Shown here piece by piece: positions 28,803 through 38,242 of a stretch of DNA of 64,000 nucleotides (position 1 is its first letter; every line of letters starts with the position of its first letter). The notes under the pieces are model-generated. The model was not told the origin of the DNA. It ran no database searches and saw only the letters and a list, made by a program, of their open reading frames with translations. A program made the position numbers and the translations under genes. The stretch is from Limanda limanda (Eukaryota; Chordata; Actinopteri; Pleuronectiformes; Pleuronectidae): positions 930,001 through 994,000 of the forward strand of contig NC_083645.1 in the NCBI RefSeq assembly GCF_963576545.1, read 5' to 3'.

Positions 28803-29001
28803 TTTCCGTTTCCGGTGTGAGTGAGTGGTGGTGGTGGACGCGTGGGTGGCGCGGAGAATTTGAACTGGGTTTGCCTGTTTACTGGGATTTCCTTGGTTTT
28901 TGTTTCTCATTTCCTATCTGCATGATAAGGTAAGCCTTTTCTTTATTATCGTCTTCAAGTGGCAACGACAGACCGCAGGTTTGTCGGGGGTCTCTGGAGG
29001 A

Positions 29002-30405
29002 ATGGCGTCCACGGAGACGCCACCTCCGTCACTCCGGCAGGGAGTCAGAATAGTCCCGCCGGGGGACAACGTTAAGGTGGAGGAAGTCCTGCTGGCTGTT
29101 GGAGAACAGGTGTGACATGAAAATGTAGTTTATGCCTCCAGAATGAGCAAAGCGGTGGTGGTATTTCTCAAGGAGGAACCACAGGTGCACCAGCTGATTG
29201 CCAGTGGAGTGTTAATTAGGGACGGCTTCGTGCAGGTGAACCCGCTGTCGGTTCCCGCAACTCGGATCACGGTATCCGGAGTTCCGCCTTTTATTTCAAA
29301 TGAGATCTTAAGATCCGAGCTCAGCAGATACGGTAAATTTTCCAGCGGGTTCAGAACGTTAAATCTCGGTTGTAAGGATCCCAAATTGAGACATGTACAG
29401 TCCCTGAGACGGCAGGCGTTTATGTTCCTGTCATCCACCACGAACTCTCTGGAGGTTTCCTTCAGAGTGAAGCACGGGGATGGGTTCTACATGGTGTACG
29501 CCAGCTCCGGGAGCTTTAAGTGTTTTGATTGCGGGGATGTGGGGCACAAGCGCTCCTCGTGTCCACACCATCAGCGGGCCGGTGAAGCGGCAGGTGGCAG
29601 TGGCAGCGGCCCGGAGGCGGCTGCCACTGCCGCTGCCGAAGAGGCGGCGGGTGCGGCGGCTGCCGCTGCCGCTGCCGAAGGGGCGGCGGATGCAGCGGCT
29701 GCATCGGGGGCCGCGGCGGCACCGAGCACCGAACCGGAAACTGAGCCGAGCGGCTCGGGGACCGGGGTGGCGGCCGGCGCCGAACCGGAAACAGCGCCCG
29801 GCGCCACAGCGGAGAACGCTCCTCGCGCTGGAGTGTCAAAGCCCACTCGCGGCAGAGCCTTAAGTGGCGGTGAGGCAGTGAGTGGGGGGAACGGTTCACA
29901 GCCTGAAGCAGAGAAGTCAGAGGGACAGAGTCTGTCAAAGAAATTGCGTGTGTCTGAGGACCTAGAGAAATCCTCCCAGTCTGCAGCTGCAGAAATGCCA
30001 CATGTTGAGGAGGCAGGTCCCTCAGGTGCCACGGAGCACTGTGTGAACATCGATGAGGGACAGAGTCTGTCAGCCAGTCAGGCCGCAGGTGAAGAGATTG
30101 AGGAGGAGTCAGACCTAGAGAGTGTAGCATCCTTTGGGACCCCAGCTAGAGATATCTCTCTTTACACTTTGGAAGAAATAAACAACTTTCTTGACGTAAC
30201 CTATGCGAGAGTAGCCAAAGTGGAAGAGTATTTTGATGATACAGAAAAATTTATTAGATCGGTGGCTTTTCTGAAAAGACAGTTTGGGTTGGATCAGCTC
30301 GACGAGAAGAAACGTTTCCGTCTGAAAAAACACATGACAACCCTGAGGAAACAGGCTAAAGGAAAAACAACGAGCATCCAACAGCCAGACAATATACATG
30401 GATGA
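29002..30405 (+). pseudogene. LINE ORF1: RNA-binding protein with CCHC knuckle, premature stop
   Basis: The frame starts MASTETPPPSLRQGVR at 29002 and is interrupted by TGA at 29113-29115. The same frame then stays open from ATG 29143 to 30405 (420 residues). Reading from 29143, residues 40-110 look RRM-like. A CCHC zinc knuckle C-x2-C-x4-H-x4-C follows at residues 127-140 (CFDCGDVGHKRSSC). Residues 148-230 are a low-complexity Ala/Glu/Gly/Pro linker, and an acidic segment and the conserved C-terminal block DEKKRFRLKKHMTTL follow. ORF1 proteins of this LINE group bind element RNA and act in the ribonucleoprotein. The low-complexity linker explains the long antisense frames at 29516-30130. Confidence 0.85.
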
Positions 30406-30998
30406 GGGTCAGAGAAAACAGGGTGACGGCAGCCAGACTAGACATGTTGCTCATATCCCAAAACCTTCGAGCCAGACTAAGTGACAGCATCATTAGCCCG
30501 GTTGGTTTTTCAGACCATCACCTGGTTAGCATAGAGTTGGTAATTTCACCAGGGGAGAGGGTTAAATCCTACTGGTGTTTTAATAACAAGCTGCTGCAAG
30601 ACACTGCGTTCTGTAAAGCTTTTGAGCTGTTTTGGCGCCAGTGGAAAAATAAAAAAACAGATTTCAGTTCTTTAAAGCTCTGGTGGGAGATAGGCAAGGC
30701 ACAAATTCGCGTGTTTTGCCAACAGTACACCTCTTACTCCACTGCCACAGCCAAAGCAGTCATTCAAGAACTGGAGGCTAGCATTATAAACATAGAGGAG
30801 GCTTAGTTGCAGATTCCACCACAGGTCAAACACTACTGAAGGAAAAAAAGTTGAAATTGAGCTCATACCTGCAGGAGAGGGTTAAGGGAGCTCTCGTGAG
30901 GTCCCGGCTGCTTCATCTAACAGACATGGATGCACCAACTGCTTTCTTTTTCGATCTTGAAAGATCAGTTGCACAAAGAAGACAGCTCACCTGCATTA
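30370..30998 (+). pseudogene. LINE ORF2 fragment: endonuclease C-terminus and linker
   Basis: ORF1's end overlaps, in another frame, a segment reading MRVRENRVTAARLDMLL then ISPVGFSDHHLVSIEL, the C-terminal SDHH part of an apurinic endonuclease. It is followed by SYWCFNNKLLQDTAF and FWRQWKNKKTDF, typical of the Tx1-group linker before the reverse transcriptase. The frame breaks at about 30806 and resumes as SSYLQERVKGALVRSRLL to about 30990, where the Harbinger-like element is inserted. The N-terminal endonuclease is deleted. Confidence 0.8.
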
Positions 30999-31849
30999 CG
31001 CCGGGTTTACACCGGGCGCTGAAGCGACGCGTAAGCGCAGCGCCATGCCTTAAATAACAGCTGACTCCCATCCACTCTCATGTTAATCCCTTGTGCCGGC
31101 CGCACAGGACGCTGAAGTGCAGCGCTGCGCCAAGGCTGCCTCGCGCAGTGCAGCGATCGTTTCGGCGTCGAGTCTATTTTTTGCGCTTGACGCGAGCGTA
31201 TCACTGCAGGAAACGCACTGAAAAATGATTTTAAACGATATTGATGACATATTTTATATGATATAAATTATCAAATATGCATCCCATAGTTTGTATTCCC
31301 CTTCTGTTGTCCTGGAGTTTTAATTTTACCAATTTTACCGATCACATTATTAAATGTCCCCCTCTGCCCCCCCACTACAGCCACACAAGCAGTCATAAAG
31401 ATAAAAAGAGAGAGGGGGGGGCGGGAGTGTGTGTGTGTGTCTACGTACTCTCCCCGGAGTGGAGAATACGTAATTTACCCTCGACACCCGACATTGAACG
31501 GAGCAAACAGCGGAGAAGTTCTTGAAGAAGGATGACATTAAATTAATAATTGATATGGAGAAGTACAGTGAGGTGTATGATCCTCGGCACATGTTATATA
31601 AAGACAACATTAAAAAGGACAAATGCTGAGACGCCGTTGCAGTTAATGACAAATATCAGCTGCATCTGTGATCACGGAGAGGAACCGCCGCGGAGAAAAG
31701 CGTGTTTGTTGTGACCAGCCTGGCGCCTGCGCACTAGGGATCTACGCGGCGCTTACGCGAGGCTTCAGCGTCCTGTGTGTTCAGCCCAGCGCCGGCGCGC
31801 TAGTGCGCTGCGCTTACGCGTCGCTTCAGCGCCCGGTGTAAACCCGGCG
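30999..31849. mobile_element. Non-autonomous PIF/Harbinger-like transposon with MADF remnant
   Basis: The ends are inverted repeats of about 45 bp, starting CGCCGGGTTTACACCGGGCG and ending in its exact complement. They are flanked by a 3-bp TTA duplication (30996-30998 and 31850-31852), the preference of PIF/Harbinger elements. Additional subterminal inverted GC-rich repeats lie inside (around 31090-31200 and 31740-31800). It interrupts the LINE ORF2 frame, so it is younger than the LINE copy. It holds no transposase but contains a MADF-like coding piece. Confidence 0.85.
31531..31656 (+). pseudogene. MADF/Myb-like domain remnant inside the Harbinger element
   Basis: The frame from 31531 reads DDIKLIIDMEKYSEVYDPRH, then MLYKDNIKKDKC, then a TGA at 31627-31629, then DAVAVND. 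The pattern LI..ME.Y.E.YD....LYKD...K......VA is the first helix-turn part of a MADF domain. PIF/Harbinger transposons encode such a DNA-binding Myb/MADF protein besides the transposase. The stop falls exactly where MADF domains have the conserved Trp, consistent with TGG changing to TGA. Confidence 0.65.
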
Positions 31850-31852
31850 TTA

Positions 31853-32990
31853 GACTCCCAGGGGGCGGAATAACCACCTGTCCAGGCGAGATGAGGAGCC
31901 AGGCGTCAGCTTTTTACACCGACCTGTTTGGTGAGGAAAGTTGCTGCATGGAGTCCCGTGAGGAGCTGCTGCAGGGACTACCCCAGCTTAGCCACGAGGA
32001 GAAAACTGCCCTCGACTCTGAGCTAACTCTGCAGGAGCTGACAGAAGCGGTGAACCAGATGGCATCAGGACGAGCGCCAGGGATTGATGGTCTCTCCAAT
32101 GATCTGCTAAGGAGATTCTGGAGCATCATTGGTCCGGACCTACATTGCGTCTTTTTGGAATGTTTGAGAACAGGTTCACTTCCTGTCTCTTGTCAGCGAG
32201 CAGTAATCTCCCTGCTGCCAAAGAAAGGAGATTTGGCCTTACTTAAAAACTGGAGGCCCGTTGCTCTCCTGTGCACAGACTACAAGGTACTTTCAAAAGC
32301 CTTAGCCAACAGACTAAAAAACATTTTGGAGATGATTGTCCACAGAGACCAAACGTACTGTATACCACATCGGACAATCATGGACAATATTTTTCTTATA
32401 AGAGATGTGATGGATGTATGTAAAAAATATGAGTTTGACTGTGGAATTGTTTCGTTGGATCAAGAGAAAGCTTTTGATCGGGTAGACCACTCTTATTTAT
32501 TTGACACATTAAGAGCTTTTTTTTAGGTGATGGGTTTATTGCATGGCTCAGCCTATTATATAATGGTGCACAATGCATGATAAAGATGGGGACAGGGCTG
32601 ACCAGACCAATCCAGGTACAGCGGGGGATAAGACAAGGCTGTCCAATCTCTGGGCAGTTATACAGTCTGGCCATAGAGCCCTTGCTTTGCAGGTTGAGGG
32701 GTAAGATCAGTGGCCTCTCGCTGCCTGGTTTCCTAGATCCCGAGTATTCCCTCATAGTCACCGCATATGCGGATGATGTAAATGTGTTGGTCTCTAATCA
32801 ACAAGATGTATCTACTTTACAAGAAGCACTTTCACTGTATTGTAAGGCTTCCTCTGCACGGGTGAACTGGGAAAAGAGCGAGGCTTTGTTGGTGGGACAG
32901 TGGAGAGGTCAAGCAATACCAAGTCTGCCTGGTGCTCTTGAGTGGGGGAAGGAGGGGCTAAGAGTTTTGGGTGTATTTTTGGGTAGCGAT
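31853..32990 (+). pseudogene. LINE ORF2 reverse transcriptase region (copy B)
   Basis: Frame 31891-32526 carries GRAPGIDGLSNDLLR, NWRPVALLCTDYKVLSKALA, and motif A as SLDQEKAFDRVDH. After a frameshift in a T run at about 32520, frame 32577-32990 carries motif B (GIRQGCPISGQLYSLAIEPL) and motif C YADD at 32766-32777. The catalytic aspartates of motifs A and C are present, but the frameshift and two insertions prevent a full product. The domain performs target-primed reverse transcription in intact LINEs. Confidence 0.88.
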
Positions 32991-33233
32991 TAGCCTGACG
33001 TTGTCAGACTCATTATTCTAGTCAGAATATGAGTCTGAGACCGCTCCATTGGGCTGTGATTATGGGGCGTGTTTCAACTGAACCAGGAAACCAGATGCCT
33101 CTTCGCTCAATTGAATAGACCTACAACCAATCAGAGCAACGTAATATGTGACGTATGTCAAGCGACGCATAGTTGTTGTCATTTGTCTGTTTCAGGAGTT
33201 TATTTACTCTCTAAATAAATAAATGGAAATGCC

Positions 33234-33480
33234 GCTCGTATATCCACCGGAGGCAAAGCCCCCAGGAAGCAGGGCTGCTCGTGAGAGACCCGGCCGCCGG
33301 CGGCGTTAAGAAGCCCGCTACGGATCTCTCTCAGAGCCTCGCTACCGGCCCGGGACCGCGACCCGCCGGTCCCGAGGCTCTGAGAATGATCCGTCGCTAC
33401 CTGAACTCCACGGAGCTGCTGATCCGCAAGCTGCGCTGCAGAGCTCCGCTGTCATGGCTCTGCAGGAGAACAGCGAGGAG
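33234..33480 (+). pseudogene. Histone H3-derived fragment captured in a transposon
   Basis: The plus strand reads ARISTGGKAPRKQ, then after small indels PAAGGVKKP, then IRRYLNSTELLIRKL, then, after a deletion, SSAVMALQE in another frame. These match histone H3 in order: the N-terminal tail around K9-K18, the K27-K36 region, and the alphaN and alpha1 helices. The segment for the end of alpha1 through most of alpha2 is missing; the junction at 33430-33441 lies at 'aagctgcgctgcagagctcc', where both parent ends share a short GCTGC/CTGCG-type word. Frame breaks exclude a functional histone. Confidence 0.82.
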
Positions 33481-33591
33481 GAGAAGCGGCAGCTAATCGT
33501 TTTTTTCAAGCATTCACTTCCTTGTTGCTCCAACATTAACAGCGTCCCAACCTATGTGTCTTTTTGTCTCATATGTGCTGAGGAGCGTAGC

Positions 33592-33610
33592 GCCCCCCCC
33601 CCCCCCCCCA
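33592..33610. repeat. Poly(C) run
   Basis: About 19 consecutive C bases after GTAGCG, between the H3 and helicase fragments. Such a run is prone to sequencing error. Confidence 0.9.
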
Positions 33611-33624
33611 CTCTCTTTTTATTT

Positions 33625-33830
33625 ATATGACTGCTTGTGTGGCCGCAGCATCGGGGCCAGCTGATAAATTAAACTTTTTATGAATCCCGTAGGAGGACGG
33701 CAAAAACATCTGTTCGATCTACAAATGCCTTGATCACGTTCCTCTGGTCCTCTTTCAAAATGAATGCGCTGTCGATGTCTGCTGAAACAGACTCGATGGA
33801 AGCATTGACACATCTCAGCTCTGCAGGCAG
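33625..33830 (-). pseudogene. RecQ-like helicase N-terminal fragment in the transposon
   Basis: Read on the minus strand it gives FILKEDQRNVIKAFVDRTDV then FAVL, and in the next frame PTGFIKSLIYQLAPML. This matches the Q-like motif and Walker A segment of superfamily II RecQ-type helicases (LK..Q...I......DVF..LPTGFGKSLIYQ). One base is missing just before the Walker A motif, and its second Gly is replaced (GFIKS), so the remnant is inactive. It is probably the leftover 5' end of the autonomous element's helicase gene. Confidence 0.7.
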
Positions 33831-34034
33831 CGCTCTCTGGTGACGTGGTTGATTACGTCACTGTAGATCATCTGTCAATCATCGTTTAAAGCCCGCCCTG
33901 ACAATTTGATTGGTCCGTACAGCTTCTGTACGAGCATAGTTTCTCCCCAACGGAGCGACTCCAGACCGAACTTCCCGAACAACAAATGTTGTGGGCGGGG
34001 CTAAGTTAGTCTGGCACCCAGGCTAGGTAGCGAT

Positions 34035-35615
34035 GTGTTTCTAACAAAAAACTGGGAGGGAGGGAAGGAGAAGGTGTGTGCTCGGTTGTCTAAGTGGAAA
34101 TGGTTGCTACCCCAGCTGTCCTATAGGGGAAGAGCTTTGGTTGCCGGCAGTCTGGTTGCCTCGACTCTCTGGCACAGGCTTACGGCTCTGACGCCACCGA
34201 GAGGACTAATTGAGGAACTACAAAGAGCCATACTGGATTTCTTCTGGTCTGGCAAACACTGGGTTCGGGCAGCAGTCCTCTATCTGCCGGTGGTGGAAGG
34301 AGGACAGGGACTGGTGGACATCAAGTCCGAAATTGCCGCTTTTCGCCTTCGGGCAGCTCAAAGACTACTGTACAACTGTGGGCCGAGGTGGGTTGATGCG
34401 GCACGTCTGCTGCTGAGGAGAGCTGGAAGATTAGGCTACGACAAACATCTCTTCCTTTTAAGAACAGAGGACATGGATCTCACCGGGCTGACCCCGTTTT
34501 ACAAATCAATGTTAGATGCATGGCAGATTTTTCATGTCAGTAGAGAAAACAATGAAACACCTGGTTTGTGGCTGTTTGAGGAACCGCTGTTCTTCAATGA
34601 CTTTATGAGGTCGGAAACACTGCAGTCTGCCAGCCTCAGAGACAACCTCAGACGAGCTGGATGCACCAAACTGGGCCATCTGATAAAGATGACCGCAACA
34701 TCGGTGGATACCCTGAGAGCGAACAGCAATATCAACTCTACCAGACTGATAAACAAAGTGTTGGAGGAGGTCTGTGCCGCCCTGCCACAAACCATGAGAG
34801 TCTTTGCAAGGAACAATGCTTTGTGTGACCAGTGGAGTGATGACTCGGAATACAGTTTCCCCTCCTTATTCATCAGCCCAGCTGTTGGGGAGTGGCAGGA
34901 GAGGCGTGGTCAGTTGTTGTCCTTCCCAACTCCTCACCTAGACAGCTTTCAGACGGTGGGAAAAAAGTCTGTCTACCAGACCTGTGTAAAGGTTAGCGAT
35001 TTGCACTCTCTGGAAGGGATGAGAGAGTCGAGGTGGACTGGGCTATTGGAGCCAGAGGCTTCTCCGAAAGGCAGCTGGCGGGCCTTGTACAAACTGCCCA
35101 TTGAAAAACGGACAGCAGACCTCCAGTGGAGGGTAGTGCATGGGGCGATAGCTACAAACAGATACAGAGCGCACCTTGATCCGGAGCTGGGGGAGGGGTG
35201 TACGTTCTGCTCCCAAGCTGAAACACTGGAACATTTATTTGTTCAGTGTCCACGGCTGGAAGCACTCTTTAATGTGTTGAAAGGGTGGTTTCAGGGCCTG
35301 GGAGAGGTATTTTCATTTGGTTTGTTCATTTATGGTCCGAAATATTCTGCAAAGGAAAAAGCTGTACACAACCTGTTAAACTTTGTCTCTGGTTCTGCAA
35401 AGCTAGCCATTTGGCTGACACGGAGGAACCAAGCACTGGACTCTGGTAGCGTGCATCCGGCACCAATGCTGGTTGGATTTCTGAAAGCCAGACTCAGAGT
35501 AGAACACGCCTACTACAAAATGATGGACAATTTGATGACATTTAGCCGCATATGGGCTGTTGGGGGGATTCTATGCACCCTTGGGGATGACGGGGAACTG
35601 ATTTTTAACCTGTAA
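34035..35615 (+). pseudogene. LINE ORF2 C-terminal domain (copy B)
   Basis: A 526-codon open frame continues ORF2 after the second insertion: LSKWKWLLPQLSYRGRALV, ILDFFWSGKHWVRAAVLYLP, and GQGLVDIKSEIAAFRLRAAQ, the thumb/post-RT region common to Tx1-group elements. Near the end, CTFCSQAETLEHLFVQC forms a C-x2-C-x7-H-x4-C zinc-finger-like motif typical of L1/Tx1 ORF2 C-termini. It ends at a normal stop at 35613-35615. The apparent ATG start is an artefact of the insertion. Confidence 0.87.
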
Positions 35616-35801
35616 TTTAAGATACGACAGTTTGTATGGATGTGTGAGTGGGTATGTACATGTGTGTGTGTATATATTGAAAATAATCTATATGTAGTAT
35701 TTAATAACCTTGTTTGGTTGCGGTGTACAGCTGGTGGCTGACGTAAGAAGTGTTTTTGTTCCTGGAAATAGAAAATAAATGTATTTTGAAAAACCAAAAA
35801 A

Positions 35802-35816
35802 CCTCTCCTCTCCTCC
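35802..35816. repeat. (CCTCT)n tract at the 3' junction of LINE copy B
   Basis: Three CCTCT units immediately follow the AAAAACCAAAAAA tail of copy B, matching the tract before copy B at 28779-28802. Confidence 0.88.
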
Positions 35817-36123
35817 ATTAGAGTTGACCCCTAAATAAAACACTCGTCTGTAATGACAAACTAAACTAATGCCATTCATCATCCGCTTGGCTTTGACACT
35901 GCTTTCACCTCACTGTTCTTTCATGCACAAACACCAGTCAAGCCAGACCTACTGGCTTGTATCATTGAACACACATAAATAAAGAGAAATACACACATAC
36001 TGTACATGGATACACACATATACACAGCAGTCCCTCCAAACACAGAGGTCCCCCCACAGAGCAGAGAGACCAGAGCAGCAAAGTGGAACTCCAGGATACG
36101 AAGATGTGTGGACGTGTGCATGC

Positions 36124-36163
<40 letters not shown>
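36124..36163. repeat. (GT)n-(GA)n compound microsatellite
   Basis: Short GT tract followed by a GA tract. Confidence 0.9.
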
Positions 36164-36164
<1 letters not shown>

Positions 36165-36339
36165 TGTAATTGTAAGAGAGTAACATGAGTCTGACTCCTG
36201 TAAAAGTCACTGGCCAGCCTTACTTTATTAAATCTAATTTGCTTCTTGAAGCAATGCAGGTTTAGAGGATTGAGACTAAAAGGTTGCTGGTTCAATTATT
36301 TGGCACAGCTGGAGACGTGTGTATGTCTTAATTTACTGT

Positions 36340-36870
36340 GTGTGATGACATGCAGACTTGACTTTGTGGCCTTCATGTCACCACAGTTCATTTCTCCCTT
36401 GGAGCTATTGACTGGGTGCTTATTGATCTCCACACAATGTATCTCACAAATCATCTGTCTGTCGATCAATAGAGAAATCTCCCGGAAAATTCATATTGAG
36501 AAGCTGTGTGTGCGCTCTGCTCGCCTGCTGAATGGGAGATATTGAATGTTTAGTTGATTAATCTGGCTAGTTTAAATCTGACCATGGCTAGCTCTATTAA
36601 AACAGTGGCTGGTGTAAATCACAATGCTGCCGTTTGTGATTGAAATGAGCTGAGCTGAGCTCTGCACATACAGCTGCTGAGGATAAATCAGTTGTTGGGA
36701 TTTCATATTTTCATTGTGTAGTAATAACCAGTAATAACTGGATGGAAATCTGGCAAAACCAAGGTCTTTGTCTTGATTGATAATTCGCATTTGATAGACT
36801 GAATATAAAATGAATGTCTGTTCATCTACTGTATGTATATTAAAGTTAGTCCAATACATGGAGCAGATAT
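36340..36870. promoter_or_regulatory. Non-repetitive enhancer-like segment
   Basis: Complex sequence without repeats, containing several TGATTGAT/GATTAAT words (for example at 36554 and 36773) and TTAATCTGG. No coding frame with features. It could be a conserved non-coding element; conservation is untested. Confidence 0.25.
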
Positions 36871-37062
36871 TTTACAGATATTAAAAATGGGATGGACTCA
36901 GTCAGCAGTGACCATATCTGATTTGATGGATGTGATTCACTTTGACCGATTATGTCTTTATTGAACTGATCAAATCAATTTGATTGTATATGGGACACCC
37001 TTGACCTGCAGTGATTCTAATCAGACAGTTTGAAAGGATTCCACTAGTATATGTGTGTTTTA

Positions 37063-37069
37063 ATGTGTA

Positions 37070-37108
<39 letters not shown>

Positions 37109-37112
37109 TTGT
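37063..37112. repeat. (GT)n microsatellite
   Basis: GT dinucleotide repeat with TT interruptions. Confidence 0.93.
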
Positions 37113-37186
37113 GCCCATTGTTTTAGTCTGAAGCTGTACAATTCGTGGTAAGCAAAATCCTGGCTATGTTATTAAGATTAAGATTA

Positions 37187-37486
37187 AGATACATTTATTT
37201 GTCCCAAACACATGCACAGACATGCACAAGCACACTCATGCAAGGAGGGAAATTTAACCTCTGCTTTTAACCCATCTGGTGCAGGACACACAGAGCAGTG
37301 GGCAGCCATGTACAGCGCCCGGGGAGCAGATGTTGGGGGAGTAAGGTGCCTTGCTCAGGGGCACTAGACAGGGTAGGGAGAATCCTCTTGGATTTTTGGG
37401 CAGATCAATCCAGGTTCGTCTTTTTGTTGTTTCTCCGTGGAGTCGAACCATAGACGAATCAGAGACCTTTTCTGCCCATAGTCCAA
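37187..37486 (-). mobile_element. tRNA-derived SINE, minus copy of an inverted pair
   Basis: On the minus strand it starts with 'gcagaaaaggtctct', carries a box B-like 'ggttcgactccac', and ends '...gggacaaataaatgtatctt' with an (ATCTTA)n tail. It is nearly identical to the plus-strand copy at 48434-48728; only about a dozen differences are visible over 290 bp. Confidence 0.75.
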
Positions 37487-37656
37487 GTTTCTGTTGTAAA
37501 TAAGTAGTATTAAGTAAGTAAAATGAAATAATCCCAACAACACCTTGAGCACATTAGCATGAGCATTTCCTTTAATGATAATTCATTGTTTATTTATAGA
37601 CAGTATATTTTCATAATTATATAAACTCAAATTATTTTTTTAAATTGTTCTTTATT

Positions 37657-37875
37657 GGGCGGCTGTGGCTGAGGGGGTAGAGCGGTCGTCCTCCAACCTT
37701 CAATCCCCAATCTTCCCTATCTGCATGCCGAAGTGTCCTTGGGCAAGATGCTGAACCCAGAATTGCCCCCCATAGAACAACAAAGTCCTGCTAAGAGATG
37801 CACTGTATGAATGTGTGTGTGAATTGGTGAATGTAAAACTGTACTGTAAAGAGCTTTGAGTGGTCATCAAGACAT
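37657..37875 (+). mobile_element. tRNA-derived SINE, plus strand
   Basis: Head 'gggcggctgtggctgagggg' plus 'gtagagcgg' is a box A-like sequence, followed by 'tgccgaagtgtccttgggca' and 'aatgtaaaactgtactgtaa', then 'agctttgagtggtcatcaag'. It is the same family as the reverse copy at 62268-62533. Confidence 0.8.
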
Positions 37876-38147
37876 CAAAACCATTAATGTCATCAACTTG
37901 AAAAGTAATTAAAGTGCTTCTAACTTTTAGAAACGTCATGAGAAGTTATACTGGTAAAACTACTAAATAAAAGATAATTTGGAAGATTATCATCAAGATG
38001 GTTTCACTTGCTGGATTTTTCAGAAATGCAGAAACACTCATGGTTTTACAGTGGGTGTTGCAAAGAGGTGAAAAACAGTCTGAAGTGATACAATAACAAA
38101 ACATGTTTTGTCAGACCAATAGTATAAAGCATTATTATCCATTTTCT

Positions 38148-38242
38148 GTGACATGAACGAGGACAGTTTGCAATGGTGACTGGAGGAACCACTGATCGCA
38201 CCATCAAACCACGCTACCTCCTGAGCAACAGCTGCCCCCAAT
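38148..38242 (-). mobile_element. SINE head fragment, minus strand
   Basis: The minus strand reads 'gggggcagctgttgctcagg' then 'aggtagcgtggtttgatgg' and 'gcgatcagtggttcc', a tRNA-like SINE head truncated at its 3' side. Confidence 0.6.

Larger units (their letters stand above)
32991..34025. mobile_element. DNA transposon with 9-bp target duplication, carrying H3 and helicase fragments
   Basis: The left end TAGCCTGACGTTGTCAGACT and the right end AGTCTGGCACCCAGGCTA are imperfect inverted repeats. A further matching inverted block lies inside (TCTGAGACCGCTCC near 33034 against its counterpart near 33950). The element is flanked by GGTAGCGAT at 32982-32990 and 34026-34034, a perfect 9-bp duplication of LINE ORF2 sequence. 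It carries a histone H3 fragment (plus strand) and a RecQ-like helicase fragment (minus strand), but no recognisable transposase. A 9-bp duplication with a superfamily II helicase recalls helicase-encoding lineages such as AcademH; that placement is a hypothesis. Confidence 0.8.
28803..35801 (+). mobile_element. Tx1-like LINE, copy B (nearly complete, with two nested DNA transposons)
   Basis: It has a 5' UTR (28803-29001), ORF1 (29002-30405), a damaged ORF2 (about 30370-35615) and a 3' UTR with AATAAA at about 35774. ORF2 lacks most of the apurinic-type endonuclease but retains the endonuclease C-terminus, the reverse transcriptase and a long C-terminal domain. Two insertions split ORF2: a Harbinger-like element (30999-31849) and a second DNA transposon (32991-34025). 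Without them the element would be about 5.1 kb. The layout (ORF1 with CCHC knuckle; ORF2 with endonuclease and reverse transcriptase) and ORF2 words such as SFWxxW and YADD fit the Tx1 group of L1-related LINEs. Confidence 0.88.

Noticed and set aside
29516..30130. Antisense 204- and 159-codon frames in LINE ORF1
   Set aside because: They arise from the GC-rich Ala/Glu/Gly linker of ORF1. The sense frame has the CCHC knuckle and conserved blocks.
33281..33496. 71-codon open frame as a new arginine-rich protein
   Set aside because: It is a frame through the histone H3-derived fragment with frame changes, not an independent gene.
34035..35615. 526-codon frame as a complete host gene
   Set aside because: Its N-terminus is created by the transposon junction at 34025, and its content is the continuation of LINE ORF2.
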